Shown: positions 55,955 through 64,000 of the stretch, one piece after another
How positions within the stretch are numbered: position 1 is the stretch's first letter
Layout: the number at the start of each line of letters is the position of its first letter
Source of the DNA: Pannonibacter indicus
Lineage (GTDB): Bacteria; Pseudomonadota; Alphaproteobacteria; Rhizobiales; Stappiaceae
Assembly: GCF_001418225.1 (NCBI RefSeq)
Contig: NZ_LIPT01000003.1
Span: 1 to 64,000 of the forward strand
Length of the DNA: 64,000 bases
Direction of reading: 5' to 3'
Translations under genes and position numbers: made by a program
The notes under the pieces: model-generated
Databases searched by the model: none
Told to the model about the DNA's origin: nothing
What the model saw: the letters and a program-made list of their open reading frames with translations, nothing else

Positions 55955-56950
55955 TTACGGGCAGGTCTTGTCCGACATGTAGTCATGGACAGTGATCTTG
56001 CCCGAGATGATGTCGGCCTTGGCCTGTTCAGCAGCAGCCTTCATGTCGTCGGTGATGAGGGACGCGTTGTATTCGTCCAGAGCGTAGTCCACGCCGCCTT
56101 CGGCAAGGCCCAGAACCTCGATGCCGCTGGTCCACTGGCCGTTCTTGGCGTCGGTGAAGGTCTTGTCCACGGCGACGTCCACGCGCTTCAGCATGGAGGT
56201 CAGAACCTTGCCCGGGTGCAGGCCGTTCTGGTTGCTGTCGACGCCGATGCCGAGCTTGCCCGCGTCAGCGGCCGCCTGCAGCACGCCAATGCCGGTGGCG
56301 CCGGCTGCGTGATAGACAACGTCCGCACCACGGTCGAACTGAGACTTGGCCAGCTCGCCGCCCTTCACCGGGTCATTCCAGGCAGCACCGGTGGTCCCGG
56401 TCATGTTCTGGAAGACTTCGGCCTGCGGGTTGGTGGCCATTACGCCCTGCTTGTAGCCGCAGGCGAACTTGTGGATCAGGTCGATGTCCATGCCGCCGAC
56501 GAAGCCGACCTTGCCGGTCTGCGAAGCCTTGGCTGCCAGCAGGCCGACGAGGTAGGAGCCTTCATGCTCCTTGAAGACGATGGAGCGGACATTCGGCAGG
56601 TCCACGACCATGTCGACGATGGCAAACTGGATGTCCGGGAATTCCTTGGCGACCTTCTCGACGGCATTGGCATGGGAGAAGCCGATGGCGACGATCGGGC
56701 TCATGCCGCGCCGGGCGAAGTTGCGCAGGGCCTGCTCGCGCTGGCTGTCGTTCTGGATCTCGAAGTCGCGGTATTCGACGCCTGTGTCCTTTTTGAACTT
56801 CTCGGCGCCCGTGTAGGCGGACTCGTTGAACGACTTGTCGAACTTGCCGCCAAGATCATAGACGACTGCCGGCTGGAAATCCGCTGCAAAGGCGGTGCTG
56901 GCCATCATGACGCCTGCAATGGCGGCGCCCGTCATCAGGAACTTCTTCAC
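55955..56950 (-). CDS. BMP-family nucleoside-binding periplasmic protein
   Basis: A 331-residue binding protein of the Bmp/PnrA family. A signal peptide (VKKFLMTGAAIAGVMMASTAFA) without a lipobox indicates a soluble periplasmic protein. Family features: FDKSFNESAYTGAEKFKK (about 37-54), ALRNFARRGMSPIVAIGFSH and GGMDIDLIHKFACGYKQG. Start is the GTG at 56950 behind GGAGGAT. Gene context (deo/nup operon) predicts nucleoside ligands. Confidence 0.93.
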   Translation of the reverse strand: MKKFLMTGAAIAGVMMASTAFAADFQPAVVYDLGGKFDKSFNESAYTGAEKFKKDTGVEYRDFEIQNDSQREQALRNFARRGMSPIVAIGFSHANAVEKVAKEFPDIQFAIVDMVVDLPNVRSIVFKEHEGSYLVGLLAAKASQTGKVGFVGGMDIDLIHKFACGYKQGVMATNPQAEVFQNMTGTTGAAWNDPVKGGELAKSQFDRGADVVYHAAGATGIGVLQAAADAGKLGIGVDSNQNGLHPGKVLTSMLKRVDVAVDKTFTDAKNGQWTSGIEVLGLAEGGVDYALDEYNASLITDDMKAAAEQAKADIISGKITVHDYMSDKTCP

Positions 56951-56996
56951 GTCATATCCTCCGGCACTGGACCCGGCCACCATGGCTGGTCCCGGT

Positions 56997-58007
56997 TTAC
57001 TTCCCCTCTTGGACACTGCGGGGCAGCAAGGCTGCCGTCACAGGGCCGCTCGATCCGAGCCGCTGCTTCAGAGCCCTTGCCAGGGTCTCATCCGCGATCA
57101 GGTCGGTGATGACACCGGTGCGCAGCGCTGCGAGCGTGGCGTCAGCCTTGCTCTCCCCGCCCACCAGTGCAATGACACGAGAGCCGCGGACTTCCTCGTA
57201 GTGAAGCCCCACGGCGCACTCGCCAAGACTTACGGGCACCTGCGCGCCCTCGATTGTGACAAACCGCCCCATCAGGTCGCTGACCGCACTGCTGCGCATC
57301 AGGCCGTCCTGATCTTCCTTCTGGATGATGCCGCGCTGCACCAGATGACCGTCGTCATCGATGGAGCCGATGCCAACGACAAAGGCATCCGAGCGCCGCG
57401 CACGCGCCAGAAGATCCTGCACGCTGCGCTGGCCGAGGAACATGTCGCGCTCCTCCAGGCTTTCGGCAAAATAGGGCACCGGCAGATAGTAGCCTTCCCC
57501 GCCCGTGCGCTCGATCAGCGGCTGCACGATATCGAAGGGGTTGGCCGAAAGCTTGCGCATCAGCGAGCCGGAGATGGAGATGATGGCAAGGTCCGGCCGG
57601 GACAGGCGCGGCATGGCCGCAACCGAAGCCTTCAGCGTCCGGCCCATGCCGACGCCGAGCTGACGGATTTCCGGCCCCGAAAGCAGGTTGGACAGGAAGG
57701 GGCCCGCGACGGAGGCTACGGCGCGGATGGCCGTCGTCTGATCACCGCCGCCAAGGTCCGGCGCAATGATGCAGCTGGTCAGGGCAAAATGCCGGGTCAG
57801 TTCGTCTTCCAGCTCGAGGCACTCGATCGGGCGGCCCTCGATCTGGAAGCGGACAAGGCCTTCCTTCTGGGCGTGGGCAATAAGACGGTGCACCTTGGCC
57901 GGCGACACGCCAAGACGCGCGGCAATCTCGCCCTGCGTGCTGCCCCCCACGAAGGAGAGCCACGCGGCGCGGATCGAGAGATAGGTGGTCCAGTCCTCGT
58001 CCTGCAC
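56997..58007 (-). CDS. SorC/DeoR-like transcriptional regulator of the nucleoside operon
   Basis: A 336-residue regulator with an N-terminal HTH (GSTQGEIAARLGVSPAKVHRLI, about 22-43) and a C-terminal sugar-binding domain of the SorC/Bacillus-DeoR family (GVGMGRTLKASVAAM, FVVGIGSIDDDGHLVQRGII, RVIALVGGESKADATLAALR). Bacillus DeoR of this family binds deoxyribose-5-P as inducer; the same effector is plausible because deoC is in the regulated cluster. It is first in a minus-strand run leading to the BMP importer and deo genes, so it likely controls itself and the operon. Confidence 0.9.
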   Translation of the reverse strand: MQDEDWTTYLSIRAAWLSFVGGSTQGEIAARLGVSPAKVHRLIAHAQKEGLVRFQIEGRPIECLELEDELTRHFALTSCIIAPDLGGGDQTTAIRAVASVAGPFLSNLLSGPEIRQLGVGMGRTLKASVAAMPRLSRPDLAIISISGSLMRKLSANPFDIVQPLIERTGGEGYYLPVPYFAESLEERDMFLGQRSVQDLLARARRSDAFVVGIGSIDDDGHLVQRGIIQKEDQDGLMRSSAVSDLMGRFVTIEGAQVPVSLGECAVGLHYEEVRGSRVIALVGGESKADATLAALRTGVITDLIADETLARALKQRLGSSGPVTAALLPRSVQEGK

Positions 58008-58064
58008 GGATTGCCCCGCCTGCTGCGCCCAGGTCTTTCGCCCGGATCTTGTGCCTCTGGCTGA

Positions 58065-58098
58065 CTGAAATTTTCTTCAGCCGCTGTGAATTCTTTCA
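58065..58098. promoter_or_regulatory. Two TGAA/TTCA dyads upstream of SorC-type regulator
   Basis: CTGAA-ATTTTC-TTCAG (58065-58080) and TGAA-TTCT-TTCA (58087-58098) lie 58-92 bases before the regulator start. TGAA/TTCA half-sites recall the ATTGAA..TTCAAT operator of Bacillus DeoR, so they are candidates for autoregulation of the nucleoside operon. Confidence 0.45.
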
Positions 58099-58230
58099 GA
58101 AAAGATGCCTGCCTGCTCGTCCGGCGTCAAGCGGATTTGGCGTGTTTTCCGGCTGAAACTTGCGATTTTCCGCCTGCTGCCGTGACAGGGCCGTGGATGC
58201 TGCCGTGCGCAGCAGTTTGCACGGGCATTA

Positions 58231-58295
58231 GGCAGGAATTGCCCTGTTGGCGGGCGGGTCCGGCAATATCTGCCGGTTGCTAGGCAAATTTTGCC
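58231..58295. promoter_or_regulatory. Cluster of three GGCA-N5-TGCC dyads
   Basis: GGCA-GGAAT-TGCC (58231-58243), GGCA-ATATC-TGCC (58262-58274) and GGCA-AATTT-TGCC (58283-58295), with centres 31 and 21 bases apart, that is about three and two helical turns. A related CGGCA-GAT-TGCCG lies at 58423-58435. They sit in the 520-base divergent gap between the SorC-type regulator and the first VWA gene; the gap holds no gene I can support. Regular phasing suggests cooperative binding of a dimeric regulator; which gene is controlled is unknown. Confidence 0.5.
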
Positions 58296-58527
58296 GGGCG
58301 GCTCACGCAGGTGCATTCTGTGCGTCTTTTATTTTGCCGGCACAATCTTCGCCGCCTTGCCTGTGGCATAGTGCTTGCTTGGAACAATTCTATCCGGCGC
58401 GTGTTCAAGGCTCTGAAAATATCGGCAGATTGCCGGGATTTTCGGATTAACCGTCTGTTTAGCCGCAACAACAAAAGTAGAGAGGGAGGTGTGGGAAACC
58501 GGCTTCGGCCAAGACATGGAGAACACC

Positions 58528-59364
58528 ATGCGTCTCACACTGTGCAAAACCGGACGTGACGTCTGCAGTGCCGCCATTGGCAGTCTTGCCATCTTGGCAT
58601 TTACTTCAATAACGGCTCTCGCCGAGCTTTCGCTCCCGGGCAATTTCTCCACGGCCTATTCGGCAGAGGCCGAAGTGGACGTCGAGCTGGTGCTGGCCGT
58701 CGACATTTCCCAGTCGATGGACCGGGACGAGCAGGAGGTGCAGCGGGCCGGATATGTCTCGGCCCTGACCTCGCGGGAGGTGCTGGCCGCCATCCGCGAC
58801 GGACCGACGGGGCGCATTGCCATCACCTACTTCGAGTGGAGCGGCGTGGGTGAGCATTTCACCGTGGCGGAATGGTCCATCATCCAGGACGAAGCCACTG
58901 CTGCGGCCTTTGCCGCCCGCATTGCCGAAGCTCCCCTGCGGCAGATGCAGAGAACGTCGATCTTCTCGGCATTGGAAAAGTCGGCTGAGCTGATCGCCTC
59001 CAACGGGTATCAGGGTCTGAGAAAGGTGATCGACATTTCCGGAGACGGGCCGAACAATCAGGGCGGCACTGTCACCCAGATGCGCGACAAGGTCGTCTCG
59101 GCCGGTATCACCATCAACGGTCTGCCGCTGATGATGAAATCGGAAACCTCCGCCTGGCAGGCGATGCTGCATCTCGATCACTACTACGAGGATTGCGTCA
59201 TTGGCGGACCGGGGGCCTTTGCCATCCCGGTGCGTTCAAAGGAAGCCTTTGCCGAGGCTGTCCGGATGAAGCTGGTGCTTGAGATTGCCGGACTGATGGA
59301 GGATCAGCCTCTGATCATCCCGGCCGCAGGCCGCAAGTCAGTCAGCTGCAATCTGTTTGACTAG
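58528..59364 (+). CDS. Secreted DUF1194/VWA-domain protein (first of pair)
   Basis: A 278-residue protein with an N-terminal signal segment (AAIGSLAILAFTSITALA) and a von Willebrand A-like DUF1194 domain. The MIDAS-like motif is VDISQSMDRDEQ (DxSxS), followed by RKVIDISGDGPNNQGG and GLPLMMK...YYEDCVIGGPGAF. Family function is unknown; VWA domains mediate metal-dependent protein contacts. The ATG at 58528 has GGAGAA seven bases upstream; 58516 and a GTG at 58489 are alternatives. It is followed by tandem hairpin repeats and a paralogue. Confidence 0.85.
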   Translation: MRLTLCKTGRDVCSAAIGSLAILAFTSITALAELSLPGNFSTAYSAEAEVDVELVLAVDISQSMDRDEQEVQRAGYVSALTSREVLAAIRDGPTGRIAITYFEWSGVGEHFTVAEWSIIQDEATAAAFAARIAEAPLRQMQRTSIFSALEKSAELIASNGYQGLRKVIDISGDGPNNQGGTVTQMRDKVVSAGITINGLPLMMKSETSAWQAMLHLDHYYEDCVIGGPGAFAIPVRSKEAFAEAVRMKLVLEIAGLMEDQPLIIPAAGRKSVSCNLFD

Positions 59365-59380
59365 AGGAGTGGCGGCCAGC

Positions 59381-59522
59381 CGCCGCCGCTCACGAAGTTG
59401 CGCCCCGTGAGGCGGTGGCTTGCCGCCGCTCACGAAGATGCGCCCCGTGAGGCGGTGGCTTGCCGCCGCTCACGAAGATGCGCCCCGTGAGGCGGTGGCT
59501 TGCCGCCGCTCACGAAGATGCG
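59381..59522. repeat. 3.5 tandem copies of a 40-bp hairpin repeat
   Basis: Units at 59381-59420, 59421-59460, 59461-59500 and a partial unit at 59501-59522. Units two and three are identical; the first differs at its first base and by GTTGCG for GATGCG. Each unit contains CCGCC-GC-TCACG paired with CGTGA-GGCGG around an 11-base loop, so the RNA would form a row of hairpins. They fill the space between the two DUF1194 genes. Confidence 0.9.
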
Positions 59523-59604
59523 ATTGGGTTTTTGCCGGCAAGGCTGACAGACTTTCCTGTGTCCGGCGGCGTATTGGCGCTGCCGGAGCAATGGGAGGTC
59601 CGGC

Positions 59605-60477
59605 ATGACGTCCTTCAACATTCTGCGCCGGTTGCGCTCATGCGCCGGGTGGTTGCGCACGGTACTGGTGCTGCTGGCCCTGGCGGCCGTGACGGGCAGC
59701 GCAGATGCCCAGCAGAGGCTGGTCCAGGAAGTGGATGTGGCCCTCGTGCTGGCGGTCGACATTTCTTATTCCATGGACATGGATGAACAGCGCCTGCAGC
59801 GGCAGGGCTATATGCAGGCGATCACGTCGCCGGATGTGCTGAAGGCGATCCGGGGCGGCCTGACCGGCAGCATTGCTGTCATCTATGTGGAATGGGCAGG
59901 CACCCTGTCCCGCTCAGTCCTGATTGACTGGCATGTGATCTCGGACGAAGCCAGCGCGCAGCAATTTGCCGATGCGCTGGGCGAAGCCCCCATCAGCCGC
60001 GCCTACCGCACCGCCATTGGCGATGCGCTGCTGTTTTCAGCGCAGCAATTTGAAACGCTGCCCTACAGTGCCGCGCGCAAGGTCATCGACATTTCCGGGG
60101 ACGGGCCGAACAATCAGGGCACCTATGCGCCCGCCGCCCGCGATCAGGTGGTGGGGCAGGGCATCGTCATCAACGGCCTGCCGCTGCAGCTGAAGGATGT
60201 GCGGCCGGGCTGGTTCGACATGGCAGACCTCGACCGCTACTACGAAACCTGTGTCATCGGCGGCCCCGGTTCATTCATCGTGCCGGTGCGCGGCGCGGAG
60301 CGGTTTGCCGAAGCCGTGCGCCGCAAGCTGGTGCTGGAAATCGCCATGCCGGTTCTGCCCCGGCCCGAAGCACCTGATGAGTCCCGGCTGATCCGGGTGG
60401 CCGATGGCATCGATCCCTTCTGCCTCGAAGGCGAGCGGCGCTGGCAGCAGCGGCGGTTCATCTACGAGGAGCCATAG
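59605..60477 (+). CDS. Secreted DUF1194/VWA-domain protein (second of pair)
   Basis: A 290-residue paralogue of the preceding gene. Signal segment WLRTVLVLLALAAVTGSADA, MIDAS-like VDISYSMDMDEQ, then RKVIDISGDGPNNQGTY and YYETCVIGGPGSFIVPVRG align with the first protein. It has a longer C-terminal tail (FCLEGERRWQQRRFIYEEP). GGGAGG precedes the start. The two proteins share most of the domain but differ in surface segments, suggesting non-identical partners. Confidence 0.87.
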   Translation: MTSFNILRRLRSCAGWLRTVLVLLALAAVTGSADAQQRLVQEVDVALVLAVDISYSMDMDEQRLQRQGYMQAITSPDVLKAIRGGLTGSIAVIYVEWAGTLSRSVLIDWHVISDEASAQQFADALGEAPISRAYRTAIGDALLFSAQQFETLPYSAARKVIDISGDGPNNQGTYAPAARDQVVGQGIVINGLPLQLKDVRPGWFDMADLDRYYETCVIGGPGSFIVPVRGAERFAEAVRRKLVLEIAMPVLPRPEAPDESRLIRVADGIDPFCLEGERRWQQRRFIYEEP

Positions 60478-60615
60478 GCAGCTTCGCTCCTTGCAGCATC
60501 TTCCTGTGATCGCGGCTCAGCTCGCGCTTTGCGTTTCCCGCGCAAGGCGTTAAAGCTGTTGCCATGATTTTGATGGCGCTTCTGCGCCGGTGAGAGCTTG
60601 CAGGAGATGATGCGG

Positions 60616-61050
60616 ATGGAGGCGGAACGTCCGGTGCTAGCCCTTGTGGCCCATGACGCCAAGAAAGACGCTATGGTTGCCTTCGCGCAGCGCAACGAGG
60701 AAAAGCTCGCCGCCTTCCGGCTGGTCGGCACGGGCACCACGGGCGGGCGCATCAAGGCGGCCTGTCCCGGCCTCGACCTGACGCCGCTGAAAAGCGGGCC
60801 GCTGGGTGGTGACCAGCAGATCGGCGCCATGATCGCTGAAGGCCATCTGCATGGGCTCATCTTCTTTGCTGACCCGTTGTCGCCCATGCCGCATGATGTG
60901 GATGTGAAGGCCTTGCTGCGCCTTGCGCTGGTCTACGACATCCCCATGGCGCTCAACCTTTCGACCGCCGAAATCCTGTTGCGCTCGGCCCGCTTGACCG
61001 GCCTGCGCAGCTCCTCCGATACTCCTGAAGTGGCCGGCCCGCGCACATGA
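60616..61050 (+). CDS. mgsA: Methylglyoxal synthase
   Basis: A 144-residue enzyme converting dihydroxyacetone phosphate to methylglyoxal and phosphate. Family motifs: [14 protein letters not shown] (about 10-23), [12 protein letters not shown] (about 39-50), [19 protein letters not shown] (catalytic Asp) and [20 protein letters not shown]. The ATG at 60616 has AGGAG nine bases upstream; earlier in-frame starts sit on top of that box. It overlaps glk by four bases (ATGA). Confidence 0.93.
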   Translation: MEAERPVLALVAHDAKKDAMVAFAQRNEEKLAAFRLVGTGTTGGRIKAACPGLDLTPLKSGPLGGDQQIGAMIAEGHLHGLIFFADPLSPMPHDVDVKALLRLALVYDIPMALNLSTAEILLRSARLTGLRSSSDTPEVAGPRT

Positions 61051-62075
61051 GCCTGACTGAGACCCGCCAGCGCCCGTTCGATTTCCCCGTTCTGGTCGGG
61101 GACGTGGGCGGCACCAATGCCCGATTTGCCCTTGTGCTGGATAAAGAAACGCCGGGCATCAAACTGCCGTCCCAGCCGACGGCGGCCCATCCGGATATCA
61201 ACGCCGCCATCCGCGCCTGCCTTGCGGGGCAGGATGTGCCGGCACCGCGCTCGGCCGTCATTGCCGTGGCCGGCCCCGTCACCGGTGACCGTATCCCCCT
61301 GACCAACGCCAGTTGGGTGGTGGAGCCGCTGCAGATGATCGCCGGCCTTGGCCTCAGGGACGTGGTGATTCTGAACGACTTCGAGGCCCAGGCGCTGGCG
61401 CTGCCCGGTCTGTCCGGGGAAGATATCGAGCAGATCGGCGGCGGCGAGCCACTGGCGGGCGCCTCCAAGTTCGTTGTCGGCCCCGGCACGGGGCTGGGTG
61501 CGGCGGCGATGATCTATGCGGCAGATACCTGGGTGCCGGTGCCCGGTGAAGGTGGGCATGTGGAACTGGGTCCCGTGACGCCGGAAGACTACGAGATCTG
61601 GCCGCATATCCCGCGTAACGGCGGGCGCATCGGTGCCGAGGAAGTGCTGAGCGGCACCGGTCTGCCGCGCCTTGCCGGCGCTGTCGCCCGCGCCCGCAAG
61701 GCGGAGCCGCATTTCACGTCTGCGGCGGACATCACGCAGGCGGCCAATGCCGGAGATCCGGTGGCAGTGGAAACACTGGAGATTTTCGCCCGCTGCCTTG
61801 GCCGGGTGGCGGGGGATTTTGCGCTTTCGGTGCTGGCGCGCGGCGGTGTCTATATCGCGGGCGGCGTGTCGTCCCATATCGCGCCCTTTCTGCGCAAGGG
61901 CGGCTTCCGTGCCGCTTTCGAAGCCAAGGCTCCCCATGCCAAGCTGATGGCCTCGATCCCGGTGTTCCTGATCCATCACCCCAACCCGGCGGTGGACGGA
62001 CTTGCCGCCTACGCCCGCACCCCGGACCGCTTCGCCGTCGGCACCAAGGGCCGCCACTGGTCCGCGCAAGGCTGA
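61047..62075 (+). CDS. glk: Glucokinase
   Basis: A 342-residue proteobacterial glucokinase. ATP-binding [12 protein letters not shown] (about 18-29), sugar-binding [12 protein letters not shown] (about 110-121, catalytic Asp), [12 protein letters not shown] and the GGHVELGP zinc-less site are all visible, with the C-terminal adenosine motif [13 protein letters not shown]. It makes glucose-6-P from glucose and ATP. Coupling to mgsA by a four-base overlap puts hexose entry and the methylglyoxal bypass under one transcript. Confidence 0.95.
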   Translation: MSLTETRQRPFDFPVLVGDVGGTNARFALVLDKETPGIKLPSQPTAAHPDINAAIRACLAGQDVPAPRSAVIAVAGPVTGDRIPLTNASWVVEPLQMIAGLGLRDVVILNDFEAQALALPGLSGEDIEQIGGGEPLAGASKFVVGPGTGLGAAAMIYAADTWVPVPGEGGHVELGPVTPEDYEIWPHIPRNGGRIGAEEVLSGTGLPRLAGAVARARKAEPHFTSAADITQAANAGDPVAVETLEIFARCLGRVAGDFALSVLARGGVYIAGGVSSHIAPFLRKGGFRAAFEAKAPHAKLMASIPVFLIHHPNPAVDGLAAYARTPDRFAVGTKGRHWSAQG

Positions 62076-62117
62076 TGGTTTGGACGGTTTGGGACAGTCC
62101 GCAGTTTGATTGCCACG

Positions 62118-62151
62118 GCACGGCGCTTCAGCCTCTCCCCCAAGTGGGGCC
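62118..62151. repeat. Partial C/G hairpin related to the 21.1-kb repeat
   Basis: CACGGCGCTTCAGCCTCTCC followed by a CCCC..GGGG dyad. The flank and hairpin parallel those at about 21090-21125. Together with repeat copy B it fills the 281-base gap between glk and hrpB, where I see no gene. Confidence 0.4.
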
Positions 62152-62183
62152 GTGTTCACATCTGAGCGCCAGTCAGGCACCAG

Positions 62184-62350
62184 TTCCCCTTGAGGGGGAG
62201 ATGCCCCCGGCAGGGAGCAGAGGGGGGTAACTGACTGTCCGCTCATATGAGAGGTGGTGCTGTGCTGAAGCGCTGCTACCCCCCTCTGTCTGCTGGCGCA
62301 GACATCTCCCTCTCAAGGGGGGAGAGGGGCTCTGCGGCAAGAGGAGAGAG
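62184..62350. repeat. Dispersed palindromic repeat, copy B
   Basis: Inverted relative to copy A. Shared blocks, read on the minus strand: TTGCCGCAG, CTTGAG-GGGAGATGTCTGCG, AGCAGACAGAGGGGG, GGACAGTCAGTTACCCCCC and GGCATCTCCCCCTCAAGGGG. The right end includes the GAGGAGAG segment that forms the hrpB Shine-Dalgarno. Confidence 0.75.
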
Positions 62351-62356
62351 CATCTG

Positions 62357-64000
62357 ATGCCTGACTGGCGGTCACCGCCCCTGCCCATTGATGCGGCGCT
62401 GCCGGAGCTGCTGGCGGCGCTTGCAGCGGGCAGCAATGCAGTGCTGGTGGCAGAGCCTGGTGCGGGCAAGACCACCCGTGTGCCGCTGGCGCTGCTGGGC
62501 GCGCCCTGGCGCGGCGATGGCCGTATTCTGCTGCTTGAGCCACGCCGCCTTGCCGCCCGTGCCGCCGCCCGGCGCATGGCAGAAAGCCTTGGCGAGGAGG
62601 TGGGCGGCACTGTCGGCTACCGGGTGCGTATGGAAAGCCGTGTCAGCGCCCGCACCCGCATCGAGGTGGTTACCGAGGGCGTCTTTACCCGCATGATTCT
62701 GGATGACCCGGAACTGACCGGCGTCGCCTGCGTGCTGTTTGACGAGTTCCATGAACGCTCGCTGGAAGGGGATCTCGGTCTTGCGCTGGCGCTTGATGTA
62801 CAGGGCGCCCTGCGCGATGACCTGAGACTGGTGCCCATGTCGGCGACGCTGGATGCCGCCAGTGTCGCAAGGCTGCTCTGCGGTGCACCGGTCATCGAAA
62901 GCAAGGGCCGCAGCTTCCCCGTGGAAACACGTTATCTCGGCCGCAAGGCGGAAGAGCGGATCGAGCCGCAGGTGGTGCGGGCGGTGCGCAAGGCGCTTGC
63001 CGAGGAGCATGGCTCGCTGCTGGTGTTCCTGCCCGGTCAGGGCGAAATCCGCCGGGTGGCCGAGGCGCTGGAGGGTCAGGTGCCTGCCAATGTGCGCATC
63101 GCCCCGCTTTATGGCGCGCTGGACGGCAAGGCCCAGGATGCCGCCATCCGCCCGGCGAAGGAGGGCGAGCGCAAGGTGGTGCTGGCCACCTCCATCGCCC
63201 AGACATCGCTTACCATCGAAGGTGTGCGCACGGTCATCGACAGCGGCCTCTCCCGTGTGCCGCGCTATGAGCCGCAGACGGGGCTGACGCGTCTGGAAAC
63301 CGTGCGCGTGTCACGGGCAACGGCAGACCAGCGGCGCGGCCGTGCAGGCCGGACAGAGCCGGGCGTGTGCTACCGGCTCTGGGACGAAGCGCAGACACAG
63401 GCGCTGATGCCGGCCGAACGGCCGCAGATTCTGGAAGCGGACCTCTCCTCACTGGTGCTGGATCTGGCAGCCTGGGGCACGGCAGACCCGGCCACCCTGT
63501 CCTTCCCCGATGCCCCGCCCTCCGGCGCCTGGGCAGAAGCGCGCAGCCTGCTGACGCAGCTTCATGCGCTGGACGGCGAAGGCCGCCTGACGCCGCATGG
63601 CCAGCGCCTTGCGCGCCTGCCCATCGAGCCGCGCCTTGCGCATATGATCGTGGAGGCTGAGGCGCTGGGTCTTGGACGGCTGGCAGGCGAGGTGGCGGTG
63701 ATCCTGTCCGAGCCCGGCCTTGGCGGCATGGATGTGGACCTGCGCGAGAGGGTGAGACGCCTGCGCCGGGACAATGATCCACGCAGCCGCGATGCCCGTG
63801 CCCTTGCTGCCCGCTGGCAGAAGATGGCAGCTGAAGGCAGCGCGAAGACCGGGCAGGACAGCGATGGCGGCACGCCGGAACTGGCCGGTGAAGTGCTGGC
63901 GCTGGCCTTCCCCGAACGGGTGGCGCAGGGCCGGGGCCAGCGCGGCCGCTTCCGCCTTGCCAACGGGCGCGGAGCAGAACTGCCGGAAGAACATGCGCTG
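62357..64000 (+). CDS. hrpB: ATP-dependent RNA helicase HrpB, N-terminal part (runs off right edge)
   Basis: The first 548 codons of a DEAH-type helicase that is normally about 820 residues. Visible motifs: Walker A AEPGAGKTTRVPL (about 34-46), EPRRLAARAAA (Ia), DEFHERSLEGD (motif II with DEFH), MSATLDAASV (III), FLPGQGEIRRVAEAL (IV), TSIAQTSLTIEGV (V) and QRRGRAGRTEPGVCYRLW (VI). The following winged-helix/HA2 region begins before the window ends. Its exact role in bacteria is not settled; RNA remodelling is expected. GAGGAGAG lies seven bases before the start, within repeat copy B. Confidence 0.95.
   Translation, partial: MPDWRSPPLPIDAALPELLAALAAGSNAVLVAEPGAGKTTRVPLALLGAPWRGDGRILLLEPRRLAARAAARRMAESLGEEVGGTVGYRVRMESRVSARTRIEVVTEGVFTRMILDDPELTGVACVLFDEFHERSLEGDLGLALALDVQGALRDDLRLVPMSATLDAASVARLLCGAPVIESKGRSFPVETRYLGRKAEERIEPQVVRAVRKALAEEHGSLLVFLPGQGEIRRVAEALEGQVPANVRIAPLYGALDGKAQDAAIRPAKEGERKVVLATSIAQTSLTIEGVRTVIDSGLSRVPRYEPQTGLTRLETVRVSRATADQRRGRAGRTEPGVCYRLWDEAQTQALMPAERPQILEADLSSLVLDLAAWGTADPATLSFPDAPPSGAWAEARSLLTQLHALDGEGRLTPHGQRLARLPIEPRLAHMIVEAEALGLGRLAGEVAVILSEPGLGGMDVDLRERVRRLRRDNDPRSRDARALAARWQKMAAEGSAKTGQDSDGGTPELAGEVLALAFPERVAQGRGQRGRFRLANGRGAELPEEHAL

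Noticed and set aside
59381-59522. CRISPR array
   Set aside because: Units are directly adjacent 40-mers with no unique spacers, and no cas genes are near.

Overview
The window is GC-rich, densely coded chromosomal DNA from an alphaproteobacterium. The protein repertoire fits Hyphomicrobiales (Stappiaceae/Pannonibacter-like, inferred from remembered family resemblance only): PutR-regulated PutA without its own DNA-binding domain, bfd-bfr, a form II coxSLM cluster, DUF1194 proteins, four chemoreceptor genes and Rhizobiales-type palindromic intergenic repeats.

Layout. 1-2.9 kb is the edge of an accessory island: an IS3-family element has cut hsdR (type I restriction), followed by a YgjP-type metalloprotease and a tRNA-Ser(GGA) whose 3' end faces the island. 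3.4-13.6 kb is core material: small membrane protein, msrA, a CHAD-like helical protein, a chemoreceptor, an HtpX-like protease, fused pabB-pabC, then pheST on the minus strand. 14-21 kb holds an M42 peptidase, bacterioferritin with its ferredoxin, an SDR, a Cache chemoreceptor and a twice-frameshifted chemoreceptor pseudogene behind an AT-rich leader. 21.3-27.3 kb is a molybdenum hydroxylase cluster (coxG-coxS-coxL-coxM) with a GAF-Fis regulator. 27.5-30.3 kb has two RNA/protein methyltransferase genes and an epimerase. 30.5-32.8 kb pairs a secreted Cache-like protein with a chemoreceptor. 33-37.3 kb has a divergent cold-shock-fold protein and the divergent putR/putA pair.

From 37.3 to 58.0 kb almost everything is on the minus strand and concerns sugars, nucleobases and nucleosides: acetylpolyamine deacetylase-like protein, aldose epimerase, phosphomannomutase/phosphoglucomutase, an aspartic protease, ribokinase, uracil phosphoribosyltransferase, a URC4-type uracil-catabolism protein, then (beyond a plus-strand MFS gene) adenosine deaminase, phosphopentomutase, thymidine phosphorylase, deoxyribose-phosphate aldolase, purine nucleoside phosphorylase, cytidine deaminase, a BMP-type nucleoside ABC importer and its SorC/DeoR-like regulator. 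Together these take up nucleosides, split them and feed the pentose phosphates into central metabolism.

58.5-64 kb is plus strand: two paralogous secreted DUF1194/VWA proteins separated by 40-bp hairpin tandem repeats, methylglyoxal synthase overlapping glucokinase, a dispersed palindromic repeat, and hrpB running off the right edge.

The best leads for undescribed biology are the secreted sensor/chemoreceptor pair, the VWA pair with hairpin repeats and a cluster of three GGCA-N5-TGCC dyads upstream, the cold-shock-fold protein that has lost its RNA-binding aromatics, and the dispersed palindromic repeat that appears to supply the hrpB ribosome binding site.
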